DNA of 64,000 nt. It comes from AP-15 sp963774345. Its GTDB lineage: Bacteria; Pseudomonadota; Alphaproteobacteria; ATCC43930; CGMCC-115725. The stretch spans positions 248,001 to 312,000 of the forward strand of contig CAVZFB010000024.1 in NCBI GenBank assembly GCA_963774345.1, in the 5' to 3' direction. Under the pieces are notes generated by a model, which did not search any database, had not been told where the DNA came from, and worked only from the letters and a program-made list of their open reading frames with translations. The translations under genes were made by a program, and so were the position numbers. Below are positions 25,709-34,944 of this stretch, piece by piece (the first letter of the stretch is position 1; each line of letters begins with the position of its first letter).

Positions 25709-25740
25709 CTCCTCCCCCCGGTGCGAACCGGGGAGAGGGC
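25709..25740. repeat. CCTCCCCC-type palindromic repeat, intergenic copy
   Basis: An imperfect palindrome, CTCCCCCCGGTGCGAACCGG followed by GGAGAGGG, lies between the NHL and DUF1501 genes. It belongs by appearance to the same family as the copies inside imuA, dnaE2 and the molybdopterin gene further on. Confidence 0.6.
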
Positions 25741-25757
25741 GGAACCTAACAGCCTTC

Positions 25758-26897
25758 CTAGTTCAGGAACGCCGGTTGCTCAAAGGTGCCATTGACGATC
25801 GGCGCCGGATTGAGCTTCAGCCATTTGTCGAGGATCGTCGAGTAGACGCTGCGGAAGTCCATGTTCGGGTTCATATCACCCTGAACCAGATGCTCGGGCT
25901 TCAGCGACGGCATTTCGCCGTAATGTCCGCCCTTGACCTTCTCGCCGAGCACAAAGGCGACGCCGCCGGCGCCATGATCGGTCCCGGAGCCATTGTCGCG
26001 AACGCGACGCCCGAACTCCGAGAACATTAGCAGTATCACGTTGTCGGCATGGTCGTGCTCGCGAAGGTCTTTCATAAAGGCGTCGACACCCTCGGTCACC
26101 GCCGACCACAAATTGCCGTGCCCGGGGTTTTGCCCGGCATGGGTGTCAAAAGTGCTGTGATCGCAGTAGAAGATGCGGCTGCCCAAATCAGCCAGATGAG
26201 TCTGCGCGATGCCCTTGAGCTTGCGGGCAATCGGGGTGTTGGGATACTGCACCGTTGACGAGTACTTTTGCGGCGCGACCTTCAGAATGTCCTCGCCCTT
26301 CAACGAGTCGATGCCGGTGTCGGCCATGTAATCCATGACCGCGCCGGTGCCGATCGCCGGTTTGTACATCGCCGCAAAGCGCTCGAGGATCTGCTTGCGC
26401 TGCTCGCCCTGGATGGTCGGCAGAAAGCCATACTTTTCCAGCGGCCCGCCAACGCACGCTACCGGCACGCCGGGCACCGCCAATGACCGTGGCAGACTTG
26501 GCCCGAAGCTGACGGTGGTGACCACGTTTTCCTTCTTGGGGTCGAATTCGCGCGCCACGCGCCCGAGCCATCCCTCGGTTCCGACTTTGACCGGCTCACA
26601 AGTGTGCCAGATGTCCATCGCGCGGAAGTGGGACCGCGGCAACTCCTTCCAACCGACGCCGTGCAGGATGGCGAGCTTGTTGTCATCCCAGAACTGCTTT
26701 AGCGGCGCCATGTAGTGCGGGATGCCATAATCCTTGTCGAGATGCATAATCTGGTTGTCGGGGATCCCAACCGCCTTCCGATTATCGCGATAGATCGGGT
26801 TGTTGTAGGGGATCACCGTGTTCAGATAGTCGTTACCGCCGGTGAGCTGCAGTACGACTATCACCGGATCTTTTTGAGCTGCCTGTGTTGCTGGCAT
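25758..26897 (-). CDS. DUF1501 family protein
   Basis: 379 residues of the DUF1501 family (sulfatase/alkaline-phosphatase-like fold). Visible signatures: 'VIVVLQLTGGNDYLNTVIPY' near the N-terminus, 'SHFRAMDIWHT', 'STFDTHAGQ', 'LLMFSEFGRRV' and 'GTDHGAGGVAFVLGE'. Family members usually carry a Tat signal; this one begins directly at MPATQAAQKD, so export is uncertain. DUF1501 proteins are almost always paired with DUF1800 proteins, as here, and their substrate is unknown. A strong AGGAGGAAG site precedes the start. Confidence 0.87.
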   Translation of the reverse strand: MPATQAAQKDPVIVVLQLTGGNDYLNTVIPYNNPIYRDNRKAVGIPDNQIMHLDKDYGIPHYMAPLKQFWDDNKLAILHGVGWKELPRSHFRAMDIWHTCEPVKVGTEGWLGRVAREFDPKKENVVTTVSFGPSLPRSLAVPGVPVACVGGPLEKYGFLPTIQGEQRKQILERFAAMYKPAIGTGAVMDYMADTGIDSLKGEDILKVAPQKYSSTVQYPNTPIARKLKGIAQTHLADLGSRIFYCDHSTFDTHAGQNPGHGNLWSAVTEGVDAFMKDLREHDHADNVILLMFSEFGRRVRDNGSGTDHGAGGVAFVLGEKVKGGHYGEMPSLKPEHLVQGDMNPNMDFRSVYSTILDKWLKLNPAPIVNGTFEQPAFLN

Positions 26898-26931
26898 TGT
26901 AACTTCCTCCTAGTCTGATGAGATTTGGTTA

Positions 26932-28338
26932 TTAAGCGAATTGATACTCTCTGGTCGCGGCGATCAGTTGCATCATTTCAGCAGCGCGCTGGTCGGCGAT
27001 CTTGGCATTCGCATCGCTGTCCCAGGAAATCTGACCCCACTGTTTGGCTTGGGAGGCCAGCTCCGCCTTTGTGTCGGACCCGACCTGCACCGGGCCGAGT
27101 AGGTCCAGGCAGCCGTCGACGAGCTGATCGGGGCTCAGCGAGCCATGCGCCTTGAGCCGGTTGATGATCGCGCGCACGCCGGGCAGCGAGGTGTCGCCGA
27201 CCTTCTCCGCGACAAAGTTGACGCGCGCCATCAAAGAGCCGCTGTTGATCCATTCCTTGCCGGTGTGCCAGCCCTCGACCGAGGGCGGGTTGAGCAGATC
27301 CTGGCCCATATAGGTCGGCTGCATCGACAGATCGCCGATCCCCGGCTTCGGCAGTTCATGACCCCCGACCAGCCGCAAGGTGCCGACCACGACCTCGGCG
27401 GGCGACTTCATGTGCTGGTAACGCGCGCTCTTGAAGAAGTCCGAGTTGAACAACACCCGCAGAACCGAGCGCATATCGAACTTCGAATCGCGGAACGCAC
27501 CCACGAGCGTATCGATCGCCTTTTGATCGCGCGGCGCCTCAATCGGCCAAGCCGGGACTTGCGGCTCGTCGGCGACGAAGAAGTTGTACAGGTGCCGGCA
27601 GATGAACCGGCCGCAAGCCGGCTGCTGGACCACGATGTCGATAATGTCTTCGCCGTTGAACCGGCCCCTGTGCCCGAGAAACTCTTTCTCGCCGTCATCA
27701 TGATCTTCGGCGCGATATTCGAATTTCCAGGGGAACCGGCCATAAGGCGCGCGCGGGATCTTGGTCTCGAAGGTCCAGCCGGTGAAAGCCCGCGAACACT
27801 CGCGAACATCCGTCTCGGTGTAGTTGCCGGCGCCCAGGCTGAACAGTTCGAGCAGTTCGCGGCCCCAGTTCTCGTTGACTGCGTTGCCATGGTTCTGCTG
27901 GTTGTCGAGCCAGAAGATCATTGTCGGGTTCTTCGCGATCAGCAGCAGCAGATCGCGATAGTTGCCCATCCCATGCTCGCGGAACAACTGGATCTGCTCC
28001 AACAGCTGGTCGTAATTGTCCACCTTGGAATTGCCGGTGGCGAACACGTGGTGCCAGAAGAGCGCCATCTTCTCTTCGAGCGGCCGCTTGGTGTTGACCA
28101 GATAGTACATCCAATTGACGTTGCCCATCGGCGGCTGGCCGCCGGGCAACAGCGATGCCGGCTGATAGCGAAGCAACGTGTAGGCGTCTACTTCCGGCTG
28201 GGTCTCGGGATGTAGAAGCTCCTCGACCGTCGCCTCATAGCCATTGGCCGCGCGTGCCTCGATCTCGTCACGGTCGGCGCCGAAGCCCGCCCGTCGCATC
28301 AGGTGCGCCATCAAAGCGATGTCTTCTTGGTATGCCAT
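26932..28338 (-). CDS. DUF1800 family protein
   Basis: 468 residues matching DUF1800: 'HLMRRAGFGADRDEIEARA', 'MYYLVNTKRPLEEKMALFWH', 'FWLDNQQNHGNAVNENWGRE', 'LLELFSLGAGNYTETDVREC', 'FLGHRGRFNGEDIIDIV' and 'PPSVEGWHTGKEWINS'. It is mostly helical. It is the first gene of the DUF1800-DUF1501-NHL operon, with GGAGGAGG before its ATG and 34 bases to the next gene. Function is unknown. No export signal is obvious at the N-terminus (MAYQEDIALMAHLM). Confidence 0.87.
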   Translation of the reverse strand: MAYQEDIALMAHLMRRAGFGADRDEIEARAANGYEATVEELLHPETQPEVDAYTLLRYQPASLLPGGQPPMGNVNWMYYLVNTKRPLEEKMALFWHHVFATGNSKVDNYDQLLEQIQLFREHGMGNYRDLLLLIAKNPTMIFWLDNQQNHGNAVNENWGRELLELFSLGAGNYTETDVRECSRAFTGWTFETKIPRAPYGRFPWKFEYRAEDHDDGEKEFLGHRGRFNGEDIIDIVVQQPACGRFICRHLYNFFVADEPQVPAWPIEAPRDQKAIDTLVGAFRDSKFDMRSVLRVLFNSDFFKSARYQHMKSPAEVVVGTLRLVGGHELPKPGIGDLSMQPTYMGQDLLNPPSVEGWHTGKEWINSGSLMARVNFVAEKVGDTSLPGVRAIINRLKAHGSLSPDQLVDGCLDLLGPVQVGSDTKAELASQAKQWGQISWDSDANAKIADQRAAEMMQLIAATREYQFA

Positions 28339-28817
28339 CTCGGGCCTCCTCCTTAGTGGTAACGGTGGTGAGTCACTCTCGACGAGTCACTCGCAACGGC
28401 TGTCGATTGTCGGTGTTGTGCCGCCATTTGGCGGCTTCGGGCAAGGCCTGCCGCGTCGATCTCGGGCGCACGGCACTGGGGCAAGCAGCGGCAGTTGTGG
28501 AGCCGGTCGACAGAACCGGCGAGTCTACACGCAACTTTCCTCGGTGATTGCACGAGATCCCCTAAGCCCATTGATTCTCAAGCCAGCACATCTTGAACCC
28601 GCCAGCGTCAAAACAGGGCCGGTGCAGGCGACCCTGTACCTTGGAACCATTTTATCCTAGGTGCGGGAACTGTCAAGCGGTGGACGCGCCGAAACTTGCT
28701 TGTGGGTCAAGTTTTACGTCGGACACCAAACAGGATTTATTCTCTATTTGTTCTTTTCGAAGAAGCCAATCCGAGCATCGGTAATTTACAAGCCGGTGCG
28801 GAGCGTGGCAATTTCAC
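28339..28817. other. 479-base divergent intergenic region
   Basis: This separates the leftward DUF1800 operon from the rightward SDR gene. The part from 28640 to 28800 is less GC-rich than the neighbouring genes and probably contains the SDR promoter. I did not find a clear -35/-10 pair, operator palindrome or small gene. Confidence 0.4.
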
Positions 28818-29576
28818 GTGATGGCGGGACGGCTCGCGGGCAAACGCGCATTGGTGACGGCGGCCGCGCAAGGGATCGGCCGAGCGGCGGCGTTGGCATT
28901 TGCCGCCGAGGGGGCGAGCGTGCTGGCGACCGATATCGCCGAGGACAAGCTGGCACCGCTGGCCGATGCGCTGATCGCGACCCGCCGCCTCGACGTGACC
29001 GAGGATGACATGATTACCGAGCTGGCCGGTGAGCTGGGGCCGCTCGACGTGTTGTTCAATTGCGCCGGCTTTGTCCACCACGGCACGATCCTCGACGCCG
29101 AGACGATCGACTGGGACGCGTCCTTTGCGCTCAACGTGCGCTCGATGTTCGTGATGATCCGCGCCTTTCTGCCGAGGATGCTGGAGCGCGGAACCGGCGC
29201 CTCGATCATCAACATGGCCTCGACCGTCTCCTCGGTCAAAGGCGCGCCGAACCGCTGCGTCTACGGCGCGACCAAGGCCGCGGTGATCGGGTTAACCAAA
29301 TCAGTCGCCGCCGACTTCATCACCCAAGGGATCCGCTGTAACGCGATCTGTCCGGGCACGATCGAGACGCCCTCGCTCGGGGACCGCATCGCCGCGCAGG
29401 GGGTGCGCGTCGTCGGCGGCAGCGAGGCGGCGCGGCGCGCCTTCGTCGAGCGCCAGCCGCTCGGCCGTCTCGGCACCCCCGAGGAAGTGGCCGCTCTCGC
29501 CGTCTATCTCGCATCCGACGAATCCGCGTTTACGACCGGCGCGATCCATGTGATCGACGGCGGTTTTACGCTGTGA
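28818..29576 (+). CDS. SDR oxidoreductase (sugar-acid or hydroxyacid dehydrogenase type)
   Basis: 252 residues (GTG 28818 or the adjoining ATG 28821). Classical SDR: 'TAAAQGIGRAAALAFAAEG' cofactor loop, 'NCAGFVHHG', catalytic Ser in 'INMASTVSSVKG', Tyr and Lys in 'VYGATKAAVIG', and 'GTIETPSL' after the active site. The pattern 'VSSVKGAPNRCVYGATKAAV' is that of BDH2/DHRS6-like and 2-keto-3-deoxy-L-fuconate dehydrogenase-like enzymes. The following FAH-family gene supports a sugar-acid route in which a 2-keto-3-deoxy acid is oxidised and then hydrolysed. Confidence 0.82.
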   Translation: MMAGRLAGKRALVTAAAQGIGRAAALAFAAEGASVLATDIAEDKLAPLADALIATRRLDVTEDDMITELAGELGPLDVLFNCAGFVHHGTILDAETIDWDASFALNVRSMFVMIRAFLPRMLERGTGASIINMASTVSSVKGAPNRCVYGATKAAVIGLTKSVAADFITQGIRCNAICPGTIETPSLGDRIAAQGVRVVGGSEAARRAFVERQPLGRLGTPEEVAALAVYLASDESAFTTGAIHVIDGGFTL

Positions 29577-29598
29577 CCGGGAACAGGAGGCATTTCCG

Positions 29599-30447
29599 AT
29601 GAAGCTACTTCGCTATGGGCCGCCGGGGCACGAAAAGCCGGGGCTCCTTGATCGCAATGGCAAGATCCGCGACCTCGCCGGCGTTATCGGCGACATCGAC
29701 GGCGAAACCCTCGCACCGGCCTCGCTCGATCGGCTGCGGCGCACCGATCCGGCGAGCCTGCCGCTGGTAGCCGGCGCGCCGCGGCTTGGCCCGTGCGTCG
29801 GTCGGGTGCCGAAATTTATCGCGATCGGCCTCAACTACCGCCAGCACGCGGCGGAGACGGGGGCGGCGATCCCGAAGGAGCCGATCATTTTTATGAAGGC
29901 GACATCGTCGATCTGCGGCCCCGACGATGACGTTGTTATCCCCAAGGGCTCGCAAAAGACCGATTGGGAGGTCGAGCTCGGCATCGTCATCGGCAGCCTC
30001 GCACGCTATGTCGCGCAAGCCGACGCGCGCCGGCACATCGCCGGCTATTGCATCGTCAACGATGTGTCCGAGCGCGAATTTCAGATCGAGCGCGGCGGGC
30101 AATGGACCAAGGGCAAGAGTGCCGACACCTTTGGCCCGATCGGCCCGTGGGTGGTCACCGCCGATCAGGTCCCCGACCCCGGCAAACTCGCATTGTGGAC
30201 CGAGGTCAACGGCAAGCGAGTGCAGAACAGCAACACCGGCGACCTGATCTTCGGGATCGACGAGATCGTCAGCTATGTGAGCCATTTCCTGACCTTGATG
30301 CCGGGCGACGTGATCGCCACCGGGACGCCGTCCGGCGTTGGGCTCGGCATGAAGCCGCCGCAATTCTTGCAGCCCGGGGACCGGATGCGCCTTTCGGTCG
30401 AAGGCTTGGGCGAACAGAACCAGCGTGTGGTGGCTTATAACGGATAG
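29599..30447 (+). CDS. fumarylacetoacetate hydrolase (FAH) family protein
   Basis: 282 residues, 22 bases after the SDR gene, with AGGAGG before the ATG. The FAH core is clear: 'FIAIGLNYRQHAAETGA', 'PIIFMKATSSICGP', the metal-binding acidic residues in 'DWEVELGIVIG', 'VNDVSEREFQ', and 'GDVIATGTPSGVGLGMKPP'. It resembles ureidoglycolate-lyase-annotated and 2,4-didehydro-3-deoxy-L-rhamnonate hydrolase-type members. With the SDR it could form the last two steps of a diketo L-fuconate or L-rhamnonate pathway; the exact substrate is an inference. Confidence 0.84.
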   Translation: MKLLRYGPPGHEKPGLLDRNGKIRDLAGVIGDIDGETLAPASLDRLRRTDPASLPLVAGAPRLGPCVGRVPKFIAIGLNYRQHAAETGAAIPKEPIIFMKATSSICGPDDDVVIPKGSQKTDWEVELGIVIGSLARYVAQADARRHIAGYCIVNDVSEREFQIERGGQWTKGKSADTFGPIGPWVVTADQVPDPGKLALWTEVNGKRVQNSNTGDLIFGIDEIVSYVSHFLTLMPGDVIATGTPSGVGLGMKPPQFLQPGDRMRLSVEGLGEQNQRVVAYNG

Positions 30448-30502
30448 TCCGGGGCTGGCCGCGACCCGCGCGCACCTTCTTATCTCCGCGTCTAGAGGAG
30501 CC

Positions 30503-31030
30503 ATGCTCGAACGCCGTCCCAGCTTCTTCCGCGAGGACACCCTTCCGGGACGTCGCGTCGAAGCCAAAGTCAAGTGGTTCAACGCCGGCAAGGGTTTTGG
30601 CTTCGTCACTGTCTCCGATGGCTCGCCGGATGCGTTTCTGCCGATGGCGGTGTTGCGGCGCGCCGGCTACGAGGACCTGCCGGAGGGCGCCGTGATCACG
30701 TGCGAGGTCAGCGCTGGAGCGAAAGGCCCGCTGGTGACCAACGTGTTGAAGGTCGACAGCACCACTGCCAAGACATCATCCCGGGCAGTCAGCGGGTTCG
30801 ACCGTCGCGCCCCAGGACCATCCACGATTCTCGAGGGCGCGGTGAAACGGTTCGACGCCGATAAGGGCTACGGGTTCATCTCGCTCGATGGCGGCGGCAA
30901 GGATGTGTTCATCCACATCACCGCGCTGCGCCGTAGCGGAGTCACTGCGCTCGATCCCGGCCAGCGGGTCAGGGTCGAGATCGTCGACGGACGGAAAGGC
31001 CTGGAGGCCGAACGCATCACTCTGATCTGA
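30503..31030 (+). CDS. double cold-shock-domain protein
   Basis: 175 residues with two cold-shock domains. The first (about 19-85) has 'KWFNAGKGFGFVTV' but only partly conserved RNP2 ('DAFLPMAVL'). The second (about 110-175) has 'KRFDADKGYGFISL' and a canonical 'DVFIHITALRRSG'. Such proteins bind single-stranded RNA or DNA and act as chaperones or stationary-phase regulators in alphaproteobacteria. ATG 30503 is preceded by AGAGGAG only 2-3 bases away, which is tight, but the upstream in-frame extension is not conserved-looking. Confidence 0.84.
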   Translation: MLERRPSFFREDTLPGRRVEAKVKWFNAGKGFGFVTVSDGSPDAFLPMAVLRRAGYEDLPEGAVITCEVSAGAKGPLVTNVLKVDSTTAKTSSRAVSGFDRRAPGPSTILEGAVKRFDADKGYGFISLDGGGKDVFIHITALRRSGVTALDPGQRVRVEIVDGRKGLEAERITLI

Positions 31031-31290
31031 GGGCGCTGCGGTAGCTGGGACGGGCGGACGGGCCGGCACAATCGTCCTTGCGGCGAGCCCGCCCAAGGCC
31101 GTTGATCGCAACTTTGCGAAATCACCAGGTGACCGCTTTGTTCCAAATGACCGTTTTATTAAGGTCGAGGATGACGCACGGTGCGCGGCGTGATACGCGT
31201 ATTCCAACAAACGCGCCGGGACCCGCGCGGGTCTGAAGGCGTGCCGCGCGTTGCGGCGCCGGTCCTGTCGGTCATGACGAAGGCGAGACG

Positions 31291-31929
31291 ATGGACTTGC
31301 ACGATACGATCCGGACCTACCGCTTGTTTTCTGGCTCTTACGACATCGTTTTCGGCCCGGTGTTCCACCCCGGGCGCAAGGAGGCGGTGCGCATTGCCAA
31401 CGATCGCCCTGGGCAGCGCATTCTCGAAGTCGGGGTCGGCACCGGCCTGTCCTTGCCGCATTTCCGCGGCGATTCGCGGGTGACCGGCATTGATGTCTCG
31501 GCCGAGATGCTGGAGCAGGCCAAACGGCGCACCGAACGTCTCGGCCTCGCACATGTCGAGGGCCTGCACCTAATGGATGCCGAGAACCTCGAATTCGCCG
31601 ACAATTCCTTTGACGCGGTGCTCGGGCTCTACGTGGCCTCGGTGGTACCCGATCCGGCGCGCTTCGCCGCGGAGATGCGGCGGGTATGCATCCCGGGCGG
31701 CACGATCGTCGTCGTCAATCATTTCACAAGCGAAAACCCGGTGGCGCGATTCGCGGAAAAACGCTTGGCGCACCTTGCCCGTCATATCGGCTTTCACGCC
31801 GATTTCCCGTTCGGGACATTTCAGCGCGACAGCCGGCTGTCGATCCGCGAAGTGCGGCGCAGCAACCTCTTCGGCTATTGGAAGCTGTTGCGGTGTGTCA
31901 ATGAAAAGCCGGCTTCAAGCCCCGACTGA
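31291..31929 (+). CDS. PmtA-like phospholipid N-methyltransferase
   Basis: 212 residues. The N-terminus 'YRLFSGSYDIVFGPVFHPGR' and motif I 'ILEVGVGTGLSLPHF' are characteristic of Rhodobacter-type PmtA, which methylates phosphatidylethanolamine with SAM towards phosphatidylcholine. Further motifs: 'VTGIDVSAEMLEQAK', 'LMDAENLEFADNSFDAVLG' and 'IVVVNHFTSENP'. It would act at the inner membrane surface. It stands alone and has no visible partner for the alternative choline-dependent route. Other UbiE-like substrates are possible but less likely given the N-terminus. Confidence 0.8.
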   Translation: MDLHDTIRTYRLFSGSYDIVFGPVFHPGRKEAVRIANDRPGQRILEVGVGTGLSLPHFRGDSRVTGIDVSAEMLEQAKRRTERLGLAHVEGLHLMDAENLEFADNSFDAVLGLYVASVVPDPARFAAEMRRVCIPGGTIVVVNHFTSENPVARFAEKRLAHLARHIGFHADFPFGTFQRDSRLSIREVRRSNLFGYWKLLRCVNEKPASSPD

Positions 31930-31959
31930 CCGCCGCCGCTGCGGACCAAGCCTCTGGAT

Positions 31960-32757
31960 CTAACGGCCGGGATACCAGGCCTGCTTGCGTTTTTCTGCAA
32001 AGCTCGCCAGTCCCTCGGCCGCTTCTGGTGAGTATCGGCGCGCTGCCGCCTCGCTGACGATGCGCCCGCGGAAAGCCGGGCTGTCCGGAGTCTCGACCGC
32101 CTCGGCGACGAGTTGCTTGGTCATTGCCGCCGCTTCCGGCGCCGCCATCAGCAAGCTGTCGATAATCTCCGCTGCTGAAGCGTCGAGCCTGTCGGCCGCG
32201 CAGAGTTGATGCACGAGCCCGATCCGCAATGCCTCGGCGGCGGTGAAGCGCTCGCCGGTTAGCGCCAGCCGCGCTAACGCTCGCGAGCCGATGCGATCGA
32301 CGAGCAGCGGGATGATCGGCGCGGCAGTAATGCCCCAACGCACCTCGCTGATGGCGAATACCGCGTCCTCCGCGGCAATCGCGATATCGCAGGCCGCGGC
32401 GATGCCGATCCCGCCGCCAAAGCAGCCGCCATGGATAAGCGCCACGGTCGGATGCGGAAAATGGCGCAGCCCGTCGATCGCGGCCAGGGTGCGGCGCGAA
32501 AAATCGAGGTTCTGTTCCGGCGGCACCGCGCGCAGATGTCTTAGAAAGGCAAGATCGGCCCCGGCCTGAAAATGCCGCCCGGCGCCGCGCAGCACGACGC
32601 AGCGCAGGCCGGCCTCGCGTTCCAGCCGGGAAAAAGTATCGATCAGCCCGTCGATCAGCGCGCCGTCATAGGCATTGCCGACCGTCGGCCGGTTGAGCGT
32701 GACCGTGGCGACGCCTCGTGCGTCGACCGCATGCAGCACAGTATCATTATCGGGCAT
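31960..32757 (-). CDS. enoyl-CoA hydratase/isomerase family protein
   Basis: 265 residues of the crotonase fold. The first oxyanion segment is 'HFQAGADLAFLRHL'; the second is 'HGGCFGGGIGIAAACDIAIA', followed by 'FAISEVRWGITAAPIIP', where the acidic residue sits at the usual catalytic position. The pattern resembles methylglutaconyl-CoA hydratase-like members. There is no partner enzyme next to it beyond an FMN reductase, 10 bases upstream on the same strand, so the pathway is not identifiable. Confidence 0.83.
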   Translation of the reverse strand: MPDNDTVLHAVDARGVATVTLNRPTVGNAYDGALIDGLIDTFSRLEREAGLRCVVLRGAGRHFQAGADLAFLRHLRAVPPEQNLDFSRRTLAAIDGLRHFPHPTVALIHGGCFGGGIGIAAACDIAIAAEDAVFAISEVRWGITAAPIIPLLVDRIGSRALARLALTGERFTAAEALRIGLVHQLCAADRLDASAAEIIDSLLMAAPEAAAMTKQLVAEAVETPDSPAFRGRIVSEAAARRYSPEAAEGLASFAEKRKQAWYPGR

Positions 32758-32767
32758 GGGCCGAACC

Positions 32768-33349
32768 TTAGCCGGTGAAGGCCTCGGCCGACCGCCACAA
32801 TCGGATCTCGCGCATCAGGGCCTCCATCGCCCCGCAGGCAAAGCCGAGCGAAGTCTCGTCGACGAGCCTGCCGTCTCGGACCTTGTCGGCGCAGGCGGTG
32901 ATCACAACCTCGCGCGCCAGAACCACTCGCGACATCATCGAAGCCAGCGCGACCCGCATATGTTCGAGGCAACGCGCGCCGCCAAGTGGCCCTTGCGACG
33001 TCGTCATGATTGCGACCGGCTTGTACGCCATGACCGATGTGAAAGCCGGCCGGGAGGCCCAGTCCAGAGCGTTCTTTAGCACGCCCGGAATGCTGTGATT
33101 GAATTCGGGGGCACACAGCACCAGTCCATCGGCCTCGTCGATTGCCGCGAGCAGTGCCTTGACCGGCGCCGGGCGTTTATCGCCTTCGAAATCCTGGTTG
33201 TAGGCCGGGATCGGCGCCAGGTCCCAAATCGTCAGGTCAGCGACGCCGGCAAACCTTTCCCGCAGAGTCTCCAGCACCGCATTCGAATATGAGCCAGCGC
33301 GCAGGCTGCCGGACATTCCGATCAGGCGCGACGGCATTCTATCGGTCAT
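32768..33349 (-). CDS. NADPH-dependent FMN reductase family (flavodoxin-like) protein
   Basis: 193 residues from ATG 33349; a longer in-frame extension to 33556 crosses the divergent aminotransferase start and is not used. Family signatures: FMN phosphate loop 'LIGMSGSLRAGSYSNA' and 'LCAPEFNHSIPGVLKNALDW', then 'PVAIMTTSQGPLGGARCLEH'. These cytosolic flavoproteins reduce FMN, quinones or azo compounds with NAD(P)H. The gene sits just upstream of the enoyl-CoA hydratase on the same strand (10 bases apart). Confidence 0.84.
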   Translation of the reverse strand: MTDRMPSRLIGMSGSLRAGSYSNAVLETLRERFAGVADLTIWDLAPIPAYNQDFEGDKRPAPVKALLAAIDEADGLVLCAPEFNHSIPGVLKNALDWASRPAFTSVMAYKPVAIMTTSQGPLGGARCLEHMRVALASMMSRVVLAREVVITACADKVRDGRLVDETSLGFACGAMEALMREIRLWRSAEAFTG

Positions 33350-33485
33350 TCGGGCTGGATTCCTCAGGCAGCAGGCAGTGGTGGTCATAGCCAAAGGCAC
33401 TCGCCAAAGGCAACCTTCTCGCGCAGGATGACCAGCTACTGATCTAAACGCGATTAGGGATGATCGAGTTGAGGCCGATGCCCGG

Positions 33486-34640
33486 ATGAGTTTGCGTGTG
33501 TCACGGCGGGGGTTGGTCCCGCCCTTCATCGCCATGGATGTGCTGCGCGCCGCCAACGAGCGCGAGGCCGCCGGCGCCGATGTGATCCACCTCGAAGTCG
33601 GCCAACCCGGGACCCAGGCGCCCGAAGCCGTGCGCGAGGCGGCCCGGCACGCCCTGTCGCACGAACCGATAGGTTATACCGACGCGCTCGGCATCGCACC
33701 GTTGCGGCAGGCGATCGCCGCTCATTACCAGGCGCAATATGGGGTCGCCGTCGATCCCGACGAGGTCGTGGTCACGACCGGTTCCTCGGCCGCCTTCCAG
33801 CTGGCTTTTCTGGCCGCGTTCGAGGCGGGCGACCGGGTGGCGCTCGCCGCCCCGGGGTATCCCGCCTACCGCAACATCCTCACAGCACTCGGGATCGAGC
33901 CGGTGTTGATCGAGGTCGGCGAAAATACCCACTACCAACCGAACCCCGAACTCCTCGCCGAAGCGGGGCCGCTCGACGGCCTGGTGATCGCCAGCCCGGC
34001 TAATCCGACCGGCACGATGATCGCAGCCGCCGATCTGCCGCGGCTCGCCGGCTTTTGTCGTGACCGCGGCATCCGGTTGATCTCGGATGAAATCTATCAC
34101 GGGATCACCTACGAGGCGCCGGCGGCGACCGCGCGCGCCTATGGGCGTGAGGCTGTCGTCGTCAACTCGTTCTCGAAATATTACAGCATGACCGGGTGGC
34201 GGCTCGGCTGGATGCTGGCGCCACCGGATCTCGCGCGCTCGGTCGAGTGCCTGGCGCAGAATTTCTACATCTCGCCGCCGGCATTGTCGCAGCTCGCCGC
34301 AATCCCGGTCTTCGGCTGCCGCGCCGAGCTCGACGGTCATGTCGCGCGCTACCGCGCCAACCGCGATCTGCTGATCGGGAGCTTATCTGCCGCCGGGCTC
34401 ACCCGCTTCGCCCCGGCCGAAGGGGCGTTCTACCTCTATGTCGATATCTCCAGTCTGACGCGGGACAGCGTCGACTTTTGCCGCCGGCTGCTGGCCGAGA
34501 CCGGGGTGGCGATAACCCCGGGGCTCGACTTCGACCCGCTGCAAGGCGGCGGCTGGGTGCGCCTCTCCTTCGCCGGCTCGACCGCGGCCGTGGCCGAAGC
34601 AGCCCGCCGTCTCGCCGACTGGCTCCCGCGCGCGGGATGA
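33486..34640 (+). CDS. class I/II PLP-dependent aminotransferase
   Basis: 384 residues of fold type I aminotransferases. Recognisable parts are 'HLEVGQPGTQAPEAV', the PLP phosphate region 'VVTTGSSAAFQLAFLA', 'APGYPAYRNILTALG', 'ASPANPTGTMI', the Asp and Tyr contacts in 'LISDEIYHGITYE', and the Schiff-base Lys in 'NSFSKYYSMTGWRLGW'. It resembles aspartate/aromatic-type aminotransferases of the I-gamma group. It is divergent from the FMN reductase, with 136 bases between the starts. The substrate is not predictable. Confidence 0.87.
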   Translation: MSLRVSRRGLVPPFIAMDVLRAANEREAAGADVIHLEVGQPGTQAPEAVREAARHALSHEPIGYTDALGIAPLRQAIAAHYQAQYGVAVDPDEVVVTTGSSAAFQLAFLAAFEAGDRVALAAPGYPAYRNILTALGIEPVLIEVGENTHYQPNPELLAEAGPLDGLVIASPANPTGTMIAAADLPRLAGFCRDRGIRLISDEIYHGITYEAPAATARAYGREAVVVNSFSKYYSMTGWRLGWMLAPPDLARSVECLAQNFYISPPALSQLAAIPVFGCRAELDGHVARYRANRDLLIGSLSAAGLTRFAPAEGAFYLYVDISSLTRDSVDFCRRLLAETGVAITPGLDFDPLQGGGWVRLSFAGSTAAVAEAARRLADWLPRAG

Positions 34641-34944
34641 GGCTCAAGGGCGGGAGATGACGGCCCGCGTCGCAGACGGATCTGGCTCGGCGGATCCCAC
34701 ACCTGCAAAGTGTGAATGAACGGCGAGTTGAGGGCGCCCCCCTTAGTGGCCAAACCCGACGCTTGGCACCCGGCGCCTGCGCCCGGAGACCGTTCCATAG
34801 CAGACCCTCGTCCTTCCCGGTGGAATCTGCTCTTAAGCCCCGGAACCGTCATTCCGCACAGCTCAGTTCAAGCTCGAGGCCTGGCGAAAAGGACTGTTGC
34901 CAAGATGATGCCGAAACTTGCCATTTGCCGCCGAGGCGAACTGT
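34641..34944. other. 304-base intergenic region, nothing recognised
   Basis: The gap lies between the aminotransferase and the convergent panE remnant. Short frames exist on both strands but none has a credible start site or recognisable motif. No terminator hairpin was evident. Confidence 0.4.
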
